This document shows, in pieces, positions 1 to 9,447 of a stretch of DNA of 9,447 nt. Position numbers and translations under genes: made by a program. Position 1 is the stretch's first letter; the number at the start of each line of letters is the position of its first letter. The notes beneath the pieces were generated by a model. That model was given only the letters and a program-made list of their open reading frames with translations. It did not search any database and was not told the origin of the DNA. Origin of the DNA: Desulfarculaceae bacterium JdFR-95 (lineage in GTDB: Bacteria; Desulfobacterota; Desulfarculia; Desulfarculales; Desulfarculaceae); assembly GCA_002011835.1 (NCBI GenBank), contig MTPE01000032.1:5038-14484 (forward strand). The letters are read 5' to 3'.

Positions 1-1702
<1,702 letters not shown>

Positions 1703-1710
<8 letters not shown>

Positions 1711-2875
1711 GGTGCTCTACATCGACGCCTGCGCCGGCGCTGCGGGCGACATGCTGGCCGGGGCCGTACTGGAGCTGGGCTGGCCCCGGCAGGAGCTGGA
1801 GGCGATGGTGCGGCGCCTGGGCCTGGAGGGAGTCACCGCCGCCCCGCAAAGGGTGGTCCACGGCGGCATCTCCACCACCCGCCTGGCGGTGCGGGTGGAG
1901 CGCGACCAGCCCCACCGCCACCTGCCCCAGGTGCGGCAGCACCTGGCCCACCTGCCCCCGGAGGTGGCCCGGGCCGCAGGACGAGTGTTCCAGCGCCTGG
2001 CCGCGGCCGAGGCGCGGGTGCATGGCTGCAGACCGGAGGAGGTCCACTTCCACGAGGTGGGCGCGGCCGACGCCCTGGTGGAGGTGGCGGCCTTCTGCGC
2101 CGGGCTGGCCTGGCTGGGCTGGCCGCGGCTGGTCTGCTCGCCCCTGCCTTTGGGCCGGGGCTGGGTGGAGTGCGCCCACGGGCGGCTGCCTCTGCCTGCG
2201 CCGGCGGTGCTGCACCTGCTGGAGGGCGTGCCGGTGAGGCCCTGGCCCGAGGAGGCCGAGACCGTCACCCCCACCGCCGCGGCCCTGATCGCCGCCCTGG
2301 CCGACTCCTTCGGTCCGCCCCCGGCCATGCGCCTGCTGGCCACCGGCTGCGGCGGGGGCAGCCGCCCCTCCCAGGGGCGCCCCAACCTGCTGCGCCTGCT
2401 GTTGGGGGAGGAGGAGGCGCCCGGCCAGGGCGACGAGGTGGTGGAGATCGTCTGCCACCTGGACGACCAGTCGCCCGAGGATCTGCCGGTGGTGTTCGAG
2501 CGTCTGCTGGCGGCCGGCGCCCTGGACGTGGCCGCCGCACCCTTGCTCATGAAGAAAGGCCGGCCCGGACTGATGCTGGTGGTCCTGAGCCGACCCCCGG
2601 ACGCCCAGGAGCTGGCCGGGCTGGTGCTGGAGCAGACCACCGCCCTGGGGGTGCGCCTGCGCCGGGTGGAGCGGCGGATCCTGGCGCGGCGGGTGGTGGA
2701 GGTGGACAGCCCCTGGGGGGTGGTGCCGGTCAAGGTGGCGCGGGTGGGTGAGGGCTGGCGTTGCCACCCCGAGGCCGAGGCCGTGGCCCGCATCTGCCGC
2801 CAGACCGGCCTGGCCCCGGCCGAGGTACGCCGCCGCCTGGTGGAGCTGGCCGCCCGCCAGATTGAGGATGGCTGA
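1703..2875 (+). CDS. larC: LarC, nickel-pincer cofactor biosynthesis nickel insertion protein (DUF111 family)
   Basis: LarC is the CTP-dependent cyclometallase that inserts nickel into pyridinium-3,5-bisthiocarboxylic acid mononucleotide, the last step in making the cofactor of lactate racemase and related enzymes. The 390-residue product shows the family landmarks in order: N-terminal [15 protein letters not shown] (6-20), [15 protein letters not shown] (114-128), [17 protein letters not shown] (159-175), TVTPTAAAL (187-195), the glycine-rich segment [18 protein letters not shown] (214-231), the C-terminal-half motif [10 protein letters not shown] (252-261), and MKKGRPG (283-289). Length is near the family norm, and both halves lie in one frame, unlike Lactobacillus plantarum, where they are joined by ribosomal frameshifting. 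The start is GTG at 1703, inside the last codons of lon; the region just upstream is purine-rich but has no strong Shine-Dalgarno, which fits translational coupling. larB and larE are not in the window, so the dependent enzyme is unknown. Confidence 0.93.
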
Positions 2876-2992
2876 GCCCCGGCTGCGGGCCTTCCCCTCG
2901 ACAGGCGCATCCTGCCCTTTCTCGTCCGCGCGGTCTCCCCGTCCGCCGTCCGCGAAAGAGCGTATCTTTCCGCTGCCGCCCACCCGCCGGCC
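2876..2992. other. Convergent intergenic gap between larC and the kinase gene
   Basis: This 117-base stretch separates two genes that end toward each other. I see no convincing gene in it: open frames that cross it are extensions or antisense shadows of larC and the kinase. The only structure I can support is the small hairpin listed separately. Neither strand has a clear U-tract. Confidence 0.7.
2954..2970. terminator. Weak hairpin between convergent genes, possible bidirectional transcription stop
   Basis: GAAAGA (2954-2959) and TCTTTC (2965-2970) form a perfect 6-bp stem with a 5-base loop. Two more G:C pairs are possible outside it if base 2971 bulges. The position between converging gene ends suits a bidirectional terminator. 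The stem is short and AT-rich for this genome, and no T-run follows, so it is only a candidate. Confidence 0.25.
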
Positions 2993-4933
2993 TCAGGCGT
3001 CCAGCACTTCGCGTACCTTTTGGGCCAGGTCTTTCAGGCGGAAGGGCTTGCCCAGATAACCCACCGCGCCGTCGCGCAGGAACTCGCGCACCGCGCCGTT
3101 GGCCGAGTAGCCGCTGGCGATGATCACCCGCACCTGGGGGTCCAGGTCCTTGAGCGCCTTCAGGCAACGGGGCCCGCCCATACCCGGCATGCCCAGGTCC
3201 AGGAGCACCAGATCCACCTCTCCCCTGTGGCGGCGGAACACCTCCAGGGCCTCCTCGCCGCTGCCCGCGGCGAGCACCCGGTAGCCCAGGCCCTCCAGGG
3301 AGCGGCGGCCCAGCTCCACGATGGCCTCCTCGTCGTCCACCACCAGTATGGTCTCGCGGCCGGTGGGCAGCTCTGGGGTGGTGGCGCCCGCCACCACGGC
3401 GCGGGCCGCCCCGGCCCCCTCCAGCACGGGCAGGTACACCCGGAAGGTGGTGCCTATACCCAGCTCGCTGTAGCAGGTGATGAGCCCGCCGTGGCTGCGC
3501 ACGATACCGTAGGCCGTGGCCAACCCCAGACCAGTGCCCCGGCCGGGCTGCTTGGTGGTGAAGAAGGGCTCGAAGACCTTCTTGAGGGTCTCCTCATCCA
3601 TGCCGTGGCCGGTGTCGGTGACACTGAGGCGCACATAGCGGCCTGGTTTCACCTCCGGGTGCTGGCGGCAGAAGGTCTGGTCCGCGGTGAGCACCGTGGT
3701 CTCAATGAGCAGGTTGCCGCCTTCGGGCATGGCGTCGGCCGCGTTGGCGGCCAGGTTGAGCAACACCTGCTCGATCTGGGCGGGGTCGCCGTTGACCAGA
3801 GGCAGGTCCTCCTCCAAATGGGTCTCGATGGAGATCATGCGGGGCAGGGTGTGCTCCAGGATGAGCACCGCCTGCCGCACGGCCTGGTTCAGGTCCAGGG
3901 GACCCAGCTCGGGCTCCACCTTGCGGCTGAAGGTGAGCAGACGGTTGACCAGGGCCGAGGCCCGCTCCGCCGCCCGCTCGATCTGCACCAGGCTGTCGCG
4001 GTCTTCCTGCTCCAGGCGGTCGCGGGCCAGGATCTGCTGCACGTAGCCCATGATGATGTGCAGGATGTTGTTGAAGTCGTGGGCCACCCCTCCGGCCAGG
4101 GTGCCGATGGCCTCCATCTTCTGGGAGTGGCGCAACTGCGCCTCCAGGCGCTTGACCTCGGTCAGGTCGGTGAGGTTGACCACCATGCCGGTGACGCGGC
4201 CGTCCAGGTCTTTCACGCTGGCCGCGCTGATGAGTACGTCCAGCAGGCGCCCGTCTTTGGTCAGGCGCTGGGTCTCCAGGCTCACGGTGCCCCCGTGCTG
4301 GAACAGGTCTCTTATCTTGGCCATGGTGGGCTCGATCTGCTCTGGAGGCACGAAGGGGATGCGCCGGCCCAAGATCTCCTGGGGACGCCAGCCGAAGACC
4401 TCCGTGAAGGCAGGGTTTATGTAGGTGGCGCGGACCTGGTTGTCGTAGACCACCACCGGGTCCGGGCTGGCCTCCAGGATGGCGGTGAGACGACGCTCAC
4501 TCTCGCGCAGGGCCTCCTCGGTGCGATGGTGGGCGCTCACGTCCAGGGTCAGCTCCACCATGCCCACCATGCGTCCCTGGGAGTCACGCACGGGATAGCC
4601 GCGGATGAACCACACCCGACCGTCAGGAGTAGTGACGCGCCCGGCCTGGGGCTGACCGGTTTCGCGTGCCCGGATCACGGGACACTCGGGACAGGGCTCC
4701 TCGCGCTGGTGCCATATCTCATAACAGCGCCGCCCCACCAGCTCCTCCCGGCTGCTCTCCACCGAAGCCGCCGCAGCCTGGTTGAGCCAGATAACCCGGT
4801 TGTCCAGGCCCTGGTACACGAACAGCTCGGCCATACTGTCCAAGATGGCCAACTGCTCTATCTGGGGCGGGCCTGGCCCGCCCTTGCCCGAGCCAGAGCC
4901 ACCCGGGCCGCTGTCTTGGCGCCCGGCCCTCAC
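2993..4933 (-). CDS. Cytoplasmic hybrid sensor histidine kinase (PAS-PAS-HisKA-HATPase_c-REC)
   Basis: A 646-residue two-component sensor. In order: a Gly/Pro-rich N-terminus (1-22), a PAS domain (about 25-135), a second PAS (about 145-262), the dimerisation/phosphoacceptor domain with His285 in GGVAHDFNN, and an ATPase domain with N box [10 protein letters not shown] (393-402), DTGHGM (440-445), FEPFFTTK (454-461) and GRGTGLGLA (464-472). A C-terminal receiver follows, with acidic pair Asp533-Asp534, phosphoacceptor Asp579 (in LLDLGMPGM), Ser608 and Lys629. All catalytic residues are present. No membrane segment or signal peptide is visible, so it should sense something in the cytoplasm. The first PAS carries Cys70, Cys81 and Cys84 (C-x10-C-x2-C), a pattern I have seen in other deltaproteobacterial PAS kinases. 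There is no DNA-binding output domain and no response regulator gene next to it, so its partner is unknown. The start is GTG, the only start before the PAS in a frame that opens at 4978; the internal ATG at 4834 would cut into the PAS. Confidence 0.93.
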   Translation of the reverse strand: MRAGRQDSGPGGSGSGKGGPGPPQIEQLAILDSMAELFVYQGLDNRVIWLNQAAAASVESSREELVGRRCYEIWHQREEPCPECPVIRARETGQPQAGRVTTPDGRVWFIRGYPVRDSQGRMVGMVELTLDVSAHHRTEEALRESERRLTAILEASPDPVVVYDNQVRATYINPAFTEVFGWRPQEILGRRIPFVPPEQIEPTMAKIRDLFQHGGTVSLETQRLTKDGRLLDVLISAASVKDLDGRVTGMVVNLTDLTEVKRLEAQLRHSQKMEAIGTLAGGVAHDFNNILHIIMGYVQQILARDRLEQEDRDSLVQIERAAERASALVNRLLTFSRKVEPELGPLDLNQAVRQAVLILEHTLPRMISIETHLEEDLPLVNGDPAQIEQVLLNLAANAADAMPEGGNLLIETTVLTADQTFCRQHPEVKPGRYVRLSVTDTGHGMDEETLKKVFEPFFTTKQPGRGTGLGLATAYGIVRSHGGLITCYSELGIGTTFRVYLPVLEGAGAARAVVAGATTPELPTGRETILVVDDEEAIVELGRRSLEGLGYRVLAAGSGEEALEVFRRHRGEVDLVLLDLGMPGMGGPRCLKALKDLDPQVRVIIASGYSANGAVREFLRDGAVGYLGKPFRLKDLAQKVREVLDA

Positions 4934-4942
4934 GCCTGAGGC

Positions 4943-4948
4943 CCTCTC
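4943..4948 (-). promoter_or_regulatory. Ribosome binding site supporting the GTG start of the kinase
   Basis: GAGAGG on the minus strand lies 9 bases before the GTG at 4933. It is the only purine-rich Shine-Dalgarno-like element near that start and supports it over the internal ATG at 4834. Confidence 0.5.
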
Positions 4949-4982
4949 GCGCTGTGGTTGGAGGGGTTTGTTGAGTCTCTAA

Positions 4983-5011
4983 GTTAAACATACCCGCCCC
5001 CGCCATCCCAA
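4983..5011 (-). promoter_or_regulatory. Candidate sigma-70 type promoter for the kinase gene
   Basis: On the minus strand, TTGGGA (5011-5006) and TTTAAC (4988-4983) are separated by exactly 17 bases. Each matches 4 of 6 consensus positions. The -10 region falls in the most AT-rich patch of an otherwise GC-rich stretch, in the 140-base gap between the permease and kinase genes. Transcription would begin near 4976, leaving a leader of about 40 bases with the ribosome binding site at 4948-4943. This is a motif match by eye and is not decisive. Confidence 0.35.
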
Positions 5012-5073
5012 GGGAAGCCCCAACTGCCTTCCGGGGTTTACGGGAAGCAGGTAGTAGGACGAAAGCGTGGTTC

Positions 5074-6306
5074 TCAGCGCGGCGGCTGGTAGGAGGTCCA
5101 GTGCTCCACCTGGGGAGAGATGTGGAACAGGCCGATCTCCTGGCTCAACTCCAAGACCATGACCGCGGCGAACAGCGCCAATAGCAGCCAGCCCAGTCTC
5201 CGAGGCAGGCGCCAATGGGCGCATCCCCGCCGCAACAGGATCATCGCCGGGGCCAGGCCCACCAGCACCCCCAGCCCCACCCCACCCACCAGGTTCAGCG
5301 CGGCCAAGAACAAGTCCGGCCAGAGGAAGACCACCCCCAAGGGCGGGGCAAAGGTGATCAGGGCCCGGGCCCAGGTGCCCCGGCGGGCCAAAGGCGGAGC
5401 CAGGTCGCCCCAGAAGCGCATCAGGGTGGTGCCCACGGCGAGATAGCTGGTGAGGATGGCGCAGAGGGAGAACACCAGCCCCGCGGCCACGATCTGGGGG
5501 GAGTGCAACGCCCGGGCCAGAGCCACGGTGGCGGGCTGGTCCTTCTGGAAGGCGGCCCACAGGCTCTCCTCCCCGCCGCGCAAGGGCAGCCCCCCCACCG
5601 TGACCAGCAGACACAACACCCCCAGCAGCCACGGCGCCAAGGAGCCCCAACCCAAGGCGCGCAGGATGGCCCCGCGTCCGCCTCCCAGCTCGCGGCACAC
5701 CAGGGGCACCAGGTTGTGGAACACCAGACTGCAGGTGATCACCGGCAGGGTGGCGGGCAGATAGGACCAGTCGCGGTAGGCCAGACGGGCGGGCTGCACC
5801 TCCCCCAAGGCCAGCCACAACAGCCACACCAGGCTGGCCACCAAAGGCAGCATCAACAGGGCGTTGAACCGCCGCACCACCACCGGCCCGGCCAGGCAGG
5901 CGCCCGTGGCCACCAGGAAGAAGAACAATATCAACAAGCCGTGCAGATCGGAGCGGCCGGTCAGCAGCCCCAACACCGCCGCCGCCCCGGAGAGGTAGGC
6001 CACCATGATGCCATAGTAGTTGACGAAGTAGGCCCCCACCGCGGCCCACTTGCCCGCTGGTCCCAACTCCCGGTGGTAGAGGCCGGCCAGGTCGGCCTCG
6101 GCGCGGCCGTGGCGAAGATAGGCGTCGGCGATGACCAGGGCCGAGACCAGAAGCACCAGCCACATGAGGGTGAGCGCCCCCACCGCGGGCCAGAACCCGG
6201 CCAACCCCGTCTGCACCGGCAGCCCCAGGATGCCCGCCCCCACCGCGGCCCCGGCCACCAACAGCGCCATGCCCACCACCGGGGGACGCCCGCCGCGCCC
6301 GGACAA
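5074..6306 (-). CDS. Aromatic-amino-acid-type permease (HAAAP / Trp-Tyr permease family)
   Basis: A 410-residue integral inner-membrane transporter with about 11 hydrophobic segments (roughly 11-31, 38-60, 86-112, 122-141, 148-168, 183-203, 222-240, 271-293, 313-328, 331-356, 370-387). Family signatures are visible: the first-helix glycine motif GAAVGAGILGLP (19-30), LPVITCSLVFHNLVPLV (187-203), and ILTSYLAVG (284-292). These match the hydroxy/aromatic amino acid permeases (TyrP, Mtr, TnaB, SdaC relatives), which are proton or sodium symporters. The substrate cannot be read from the sequence. The start chosen is TTG at 6306 because a perfect AGGAGG lies 5 bases upstream; the nearest ATG (6270) would fall inside the first helix. 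It begins 31 bases after the stop of the mutase small subunit and may share its transcript. No amino acid catabolic gene is visible nearby. Confidence 0.85.
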   Translation of the reverse strand: MSGRGGRPPVVGMALLVAGAAVGAGILGLPVQTGLAGFWPAVGALTLMWLVLLVSALVIADAYLRHGRAEADLAGLYHRELGPAGKWAAVGAYFVNYYGIMVAYLSGAAAVLGLLTGRSDLHGLLILFFFLVATGACLAGPVVVRRFNALLMLPLVASLVWLLWLALGEVQPARLAYRDWSYLPATLPVITCSLVFHNLVPLVCRELGGGRGAILRALGWGSLAPWLLGVLCLLVTVGGLPLRGGEESLWAAFQKDQPATVALARALHSPQIVAAGLVFSLCAILTSYLAVGTTLMRFWGDLAPPLARRGTWARALITFAPPLGVVFLWPDLFLAALNLVGGVGLGVLVGLAPAMILLRRGCAHWRLPRRLGWLLLALFAAVMVLELSQEIGLFHISPQVEHWTSYQPPR

Positions 6307-6311
6307 CCAGC

Positions 6312-6317
6312 CCTCCT
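6312..6317 (-). promoter_or_regulatory. Strong ribosome binding site deciding the TTG start of the permease
   Basis: A full AGGAGG on the minus strand (6317-6312) is followed by a 5-base spacer and TTG at 6306-6304. The downstream ATG at 6270 and the GTG codons before it have no comparable site, so the rare TTG is the likely start. Confidence 0.65.
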
Positions 6318-6337
6318 CTCTCGTCTCCCAAGCGCGG

Positions 6338-6739
6338 CTAGTCCAGCTTGCGCTTGAGGTTGTCCTTGATGAACTGCACGATGTCGCTGGTGCGGGTGCC
6401 GGGGCCGAAGATGGCGGCGATGCCCGCCTCCTTCAGCGCCGGGATGTCCTCCTCCGGGATGATGCCGCCGCCGATCACCAACACGTCGTCCAGGCCTTTC
6501 TCCTTCACCAGCTCCATTACCCGCGGGAACAGGTAGTCGTGGGCGCCGGAGAGGATGGACAGGGCGATCACGTCGGCGTCCTCCTGGATGGCGGCATTGA
6601 CGATCTGTTCCGCGGTCTGGCGGAGGCCGGTGTAGACCACCTCCATGCCCGCGTCGCGCAGGGCGGCGGCGATCACCTTGATCCCCCGGTCGTGGCCGTC
6701 CAGGCCGGGCTTGGCGGCCAGTACCCGAATCTTGCGCAT
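6338..6739 (-). CDS. Methylmalonyl-CoA mutase small subunit, adenosylcobalamin-binding domain (McmA2-type)
   Basis: A 133-residue stand-alone B12-binding protein that supplies the coenzyme to the separate catalytic subunit encoded just upstream. It contains the base-off/His-on signature D-x-H-x-x-G as Asp14-Gly-His16-Asp-Arg-Gly19 within [10 protein letters not shown], His16 being the lower axial cobalt ligand. The S-x-L motif is at 61-63 and the glycine motif VIGGGIIP at 88-95. It corresponds to the C-terminal domain of single-chain mutases such as the Propionibacterium large subunit, here a separate polypeptide as in archaeal and many deltaproteobacterial enzymes. The ATG at 6739 follows AGGAGG (6750-6745) with a 5-base spacer and lies 19 bases past the large-subunit stop, so the two are almost certainly co-translated from one mRNA. 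Glutamate mutase and other mutases use similar B12 subunits, but the neighbour settles the partner. Confidence 0.94.
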   Translation of the reverse strand: MRKIRVLAAKPGLDGHDRGIKVIAAALRDAGMEVVYTGLRQTAEQIVNAAIQEDADVIALSILSGAHDYLFPRVMELVKEKGLDDVLVIGGGIIPEEDIPALKEAGIAAIFGPGTRTSDIVQFIKDNLKRKLD

Positions 6740-6758
6740 GGTCCCCTCCTCCGCCTGG

Positions 6759-8420
<1,662 letters not shown>

Positions 8421-8425
8421 GGCCC

Positions 8426-8431
8426 CCTCCT
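8426..8431 (-). promoter_or_regulatory. Ribosome binding site deciding the start of the mutase large subunit
   Basis: AGGAGG on the minus strand (8431-8426), within a longer purine run, sits 5 bases before ATG 8420-8418. It fixes the start there rather than at the in-frame upstream codon at 8552. Confidence 0.75.
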
Positions 8432-8483
8432 TTGAGATTTGTGTGCCGGCTCCGGGTCCGCTCTCCCCGGGGCCGCTGCCTGG

Positions 8484-8502
8484 TTCAGAGTCGATCTCTG
8501 AA
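8484..8502. repeat. 19-base palindrome TTCAGAG-N5-CTCTGAA upstream of the mutase genes
   Basis: Two perfect 7-base arms (8484-8490 and 8496-8502) flank the 5-base centre TCGAT. It lies 64 bases before the mutase large-subunit start. The size and symmetry suit an operator for a dimeric regulator; as RNA it could form a 7-bp hairpin with a 5-base loop. No T-run follows on either strand, so it is not a classic terminator. The arms are less GC-rich than the surroundings, which makes a chance composition-driven repeat less likely. Confidence 0.5.
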
Positions 8503-8520
8503 GGGCGCGGCGGGAAAGCC

Positions 8521-8550
8521 GGGCGGGACGTTCTCGGCTTCCTCCCGCCC
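8521..8550 (-). terminator. GC-rich hairpin just downstream of the carboxyltransferase gene
   Basis: GGGCGGGA (8521-8528) and TCCCGCCC (8543-8550) form a perfect 8-bp stem with a 14-base loop, 25 bases past the carboxyltransferase stop codon on the minus strand. Only a short T3 lies beyond it. It could attenuate transcription or protect the 3' end of the upstream message. It could also be chance in GC-rich sequence. Confidence 0.35.
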
Positions 8551-8574
8551 ACCGCCCCCGGCGTGCCGCCTCGC

Positions 8575-9447
8575 CTACAGGGGGATGTTGCCGTGCCGTC
8601 GCTTGGGGCGGAAGGTGCGTTTGTGCTTGAGCACCCTGAGCGCCCGGATCACCTTGCGTCGGGTCTGGCTGGGCAGGATGATCTCGTCGATGTAGCCCAG
8701 CTCGGCCGCGTAGTAGGGGCTGGCGAAGCGGGCGCGATAGTTCTCCACCAGTTCCTGGTAGGTCTTCTCTTTGTCCTCGGCTGCGGCGATCTGTTTGCGG
8801 AAGATGATGTTGACCGCCCCCTCCGGCCCCATGACCGCGATCTCGGCCGTGGGGTAGGCGAAGTTCACGTCTGCGCCGTGGTGCTTGGAGCCCATCACGT
8901 CGTAGGCCCCGCCGTAAGCCTTGCGGGTGATCACCGTGATCAGGGGCACGGTGGCCTCACAGTAGGCGTAGATCACCTTGGAGCCGTGGCTGATGATGCC
9001 GCCGTACTCCTGCTGCACCCCGGGCAGGAAGCCGGGCACGTCCACGAAGGTCACCACCGGGATGTTGAAGGCGTCGCAGAAGCGCACGAAGCGGGCGCAC
9101 TTGCGCGAGGCGTCGATGTCCAGGCACCCGGCCAGGTGCATGGGGTTGTTGGCCACGATGCCCACCACCATGCCCCCCAGGCGGGCGAAGGCGGTGATCA
9201 TGTTCTTGGCGAACTGGCGGGCCACCTCGAAGAAGCTGCCCCTGTCCACCACGGTCTGGATCAGCTTCTTCATGTTGTAGGGTGCCTTGGGGTTGTCGGG
9301 GATGAAGTCGTCCAGCTCGGGGTCGGCGCGGTCGGGGCTGTCGGCACAGGTGACCTCGGGCGGCAGCTCCTCCCAGTTGGAGGGCAGGTAGGAAAGCAGC
9401 CTTTTCACCTGGTCCAGGCAGTCCTTGTCGTCCTTGGCGATGAACTG
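8575..9447 (-). CDS. Acyl-CoA carboxylase carboxyltransferase (beta) subunit, propionyl-CoA carboxylase or methylmalonyl-CoA decarboxylase type; 5' end beyond window
   Basis: Carboxyltransferase that moves CO2 between carboxybiotin and an acyl-CoA. Only the C-terminal 290 residues are visible; the frame runs open to the window edge and a full-length member has about 510-520 residues. The visible part starts just before the LLSYLPSNW segment and covers the C-terminal crotonase-like half. It contains [37 protein letters not shown], the oxyanion region [49 protein letters not shown], and the usual C-terminus ending HGNIPL. These fit PccB and MmdA, which cannot be told apart from this portion. 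Acetyl-CoA or methylcrotonyl-CoA carboxylases are less likely given the methylmalonyl-CoA mutase genes just downstream. The biotin carboxylase or biotin carrier subunits are not in the window. An internal GTG at 9408 is not the start, because conserved family sequence continues upstream of it. Confidence 0.95.
   Translation of the reverse strand, partial: QFIAKDDKDCLDQVKRLLSYLPSNWEELPPEVTCADSPDRADPELDDFIPDNPKAPYNMKKLIQTVVDRGSFFEVARQFAKNMITAFARLGGMVVGIVANNPMHLAGCLDIDASRKCARFVRFCDAFNIPVVTFVDVPGFLPGVQQEYGGIISHGSKVIYAYCEATVPLITVITRKAYGGAYDVMGSKHHGADVNFAYPTAEIAVMGPEGAVNIIFRKQIAAAEDKEKTYQELVENYRARFASPYYAAELGYIDEIILPSQTRRKVIRALRVLKHKRTFRPKRRHGNIPL

Larger units (their letters stand above)
8421..8574 (-). 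other. Intercistronic region between the carboxyltransferase and mutase genes
   Basis: This 154-base gap is long compared with the 19- and 31-base gaps that follow in the same block. It contains two perfect inverted repeats (listed separately) and a ribosome binding site. I see no clear -10/-35 pair. A promoter, an operator or an mRNA processing site here is plausible, making the mutase genes partly independent of the carboxyltransferase gene. Confidence 0.5.

Noticed and set aside
3020..4939. A long open frame of about 640 codons on the plus strand opposite the kinase gene
   Set aside because: It is antisense to a gene with every kinase motif intact, and its translation is a His/Gln/Gly-rich composition typical of reverse-complemented GC-rich coding sequence. 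No domain is recognisable.
5012..5040. A possible terminator hairpin after the permease gene (CCCC/GGGG arms around 5016-5037)
   Set aside because: Only a 4-bp core stem with an 11-base loop and a bulge, and no T-run. Too weak to annotate.
8421..8552. N-terminal extension of the mutase large subunit to 8552
   Set aside because: The 44 extra residues are Gly/Pro/Ser/Arg-rich and unlike the family, whereas ATG 8420 has a consensus ribosome binding site at ideal spacing.

Overview
This GC-rich window carries seven protein-coding genes packed closely on both strands. Two are cut by the window edges. I see no RNA gene, mobile element, CRISPR array or phage gene. The gene set (split methylmalonyl-CoA mutase, biotin-dependent carboxyltransferase, Lon, LarC, and a soluble PAS-PAS hybrid kinase with a Cys-bearing PAS) suggests a high-GC anaerobic or facultative bacterium. 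A deltaproteobacterial lineage (Desulfobacterota, for example something like Desulfarculales) would fit, but that assignment is an inference from protein style, not from a marker gene.

Plus strand, 1-2875: the C-terminal ~570 residues of the ATP-dependent protease Lon (5' end outside the window), followed by larC, the nickel-inserting enzyme of nickel-pincer cofactor synthesis. larC starts at a GTG eight bases before the end of lon, so the two are probably co-transcribed and translationally coupled. Lon ends in an unusual strongly basic tail.

2876-2992 is a short gap where larC meets the minus-strand block tail to tail. It holds one small hairpin.

Minus strand, read from 9447 down to 2993: (i) the carboxyltransferase (beta) subunit of a propionyl-CoA carboxylase or methylmalonyl-CoA decarboxylase, N-terminus outside the window; (ii) a 154-base gap with two perfect inverted repeats; (iii) the catalytic large subunit of methylmalonyl-CoA mutase; (iv) its separate B12-binding small subunit; (v) an aromatic-amino-acid-type permease starting at TTG; (vi) a cytoplasmic hybrid histidine kinase (PAS-PAS-HisKA-HATPase-REC) starting at GTG, preceded by a plausible promoter.

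The first three minus-strand genes form a C3/C4 acyl-CoA module: the carboxyltransferase interconverts propionyl-CoA and methylmalonyl-CoA, and the two mutase subunits interconvert methylmalonyl-CoA and succinyl-CoA using adenosylcobalamin. The epimerase, biotin carrier and biotin carboxylase that would complete it are not in the window. The permease follows the small mutase subunit by 31 bases and may share its transcript. The kinase probably has its own promoter.

Most of the window is recognisable metabolism and regulation, and I do not see a clearly new system. The points most worth a second look are the coupled lon-larC pair, the basic Lon tail, the Cys-bearing PAS domain of the kinase, and the palindrome upstream of the mutase.
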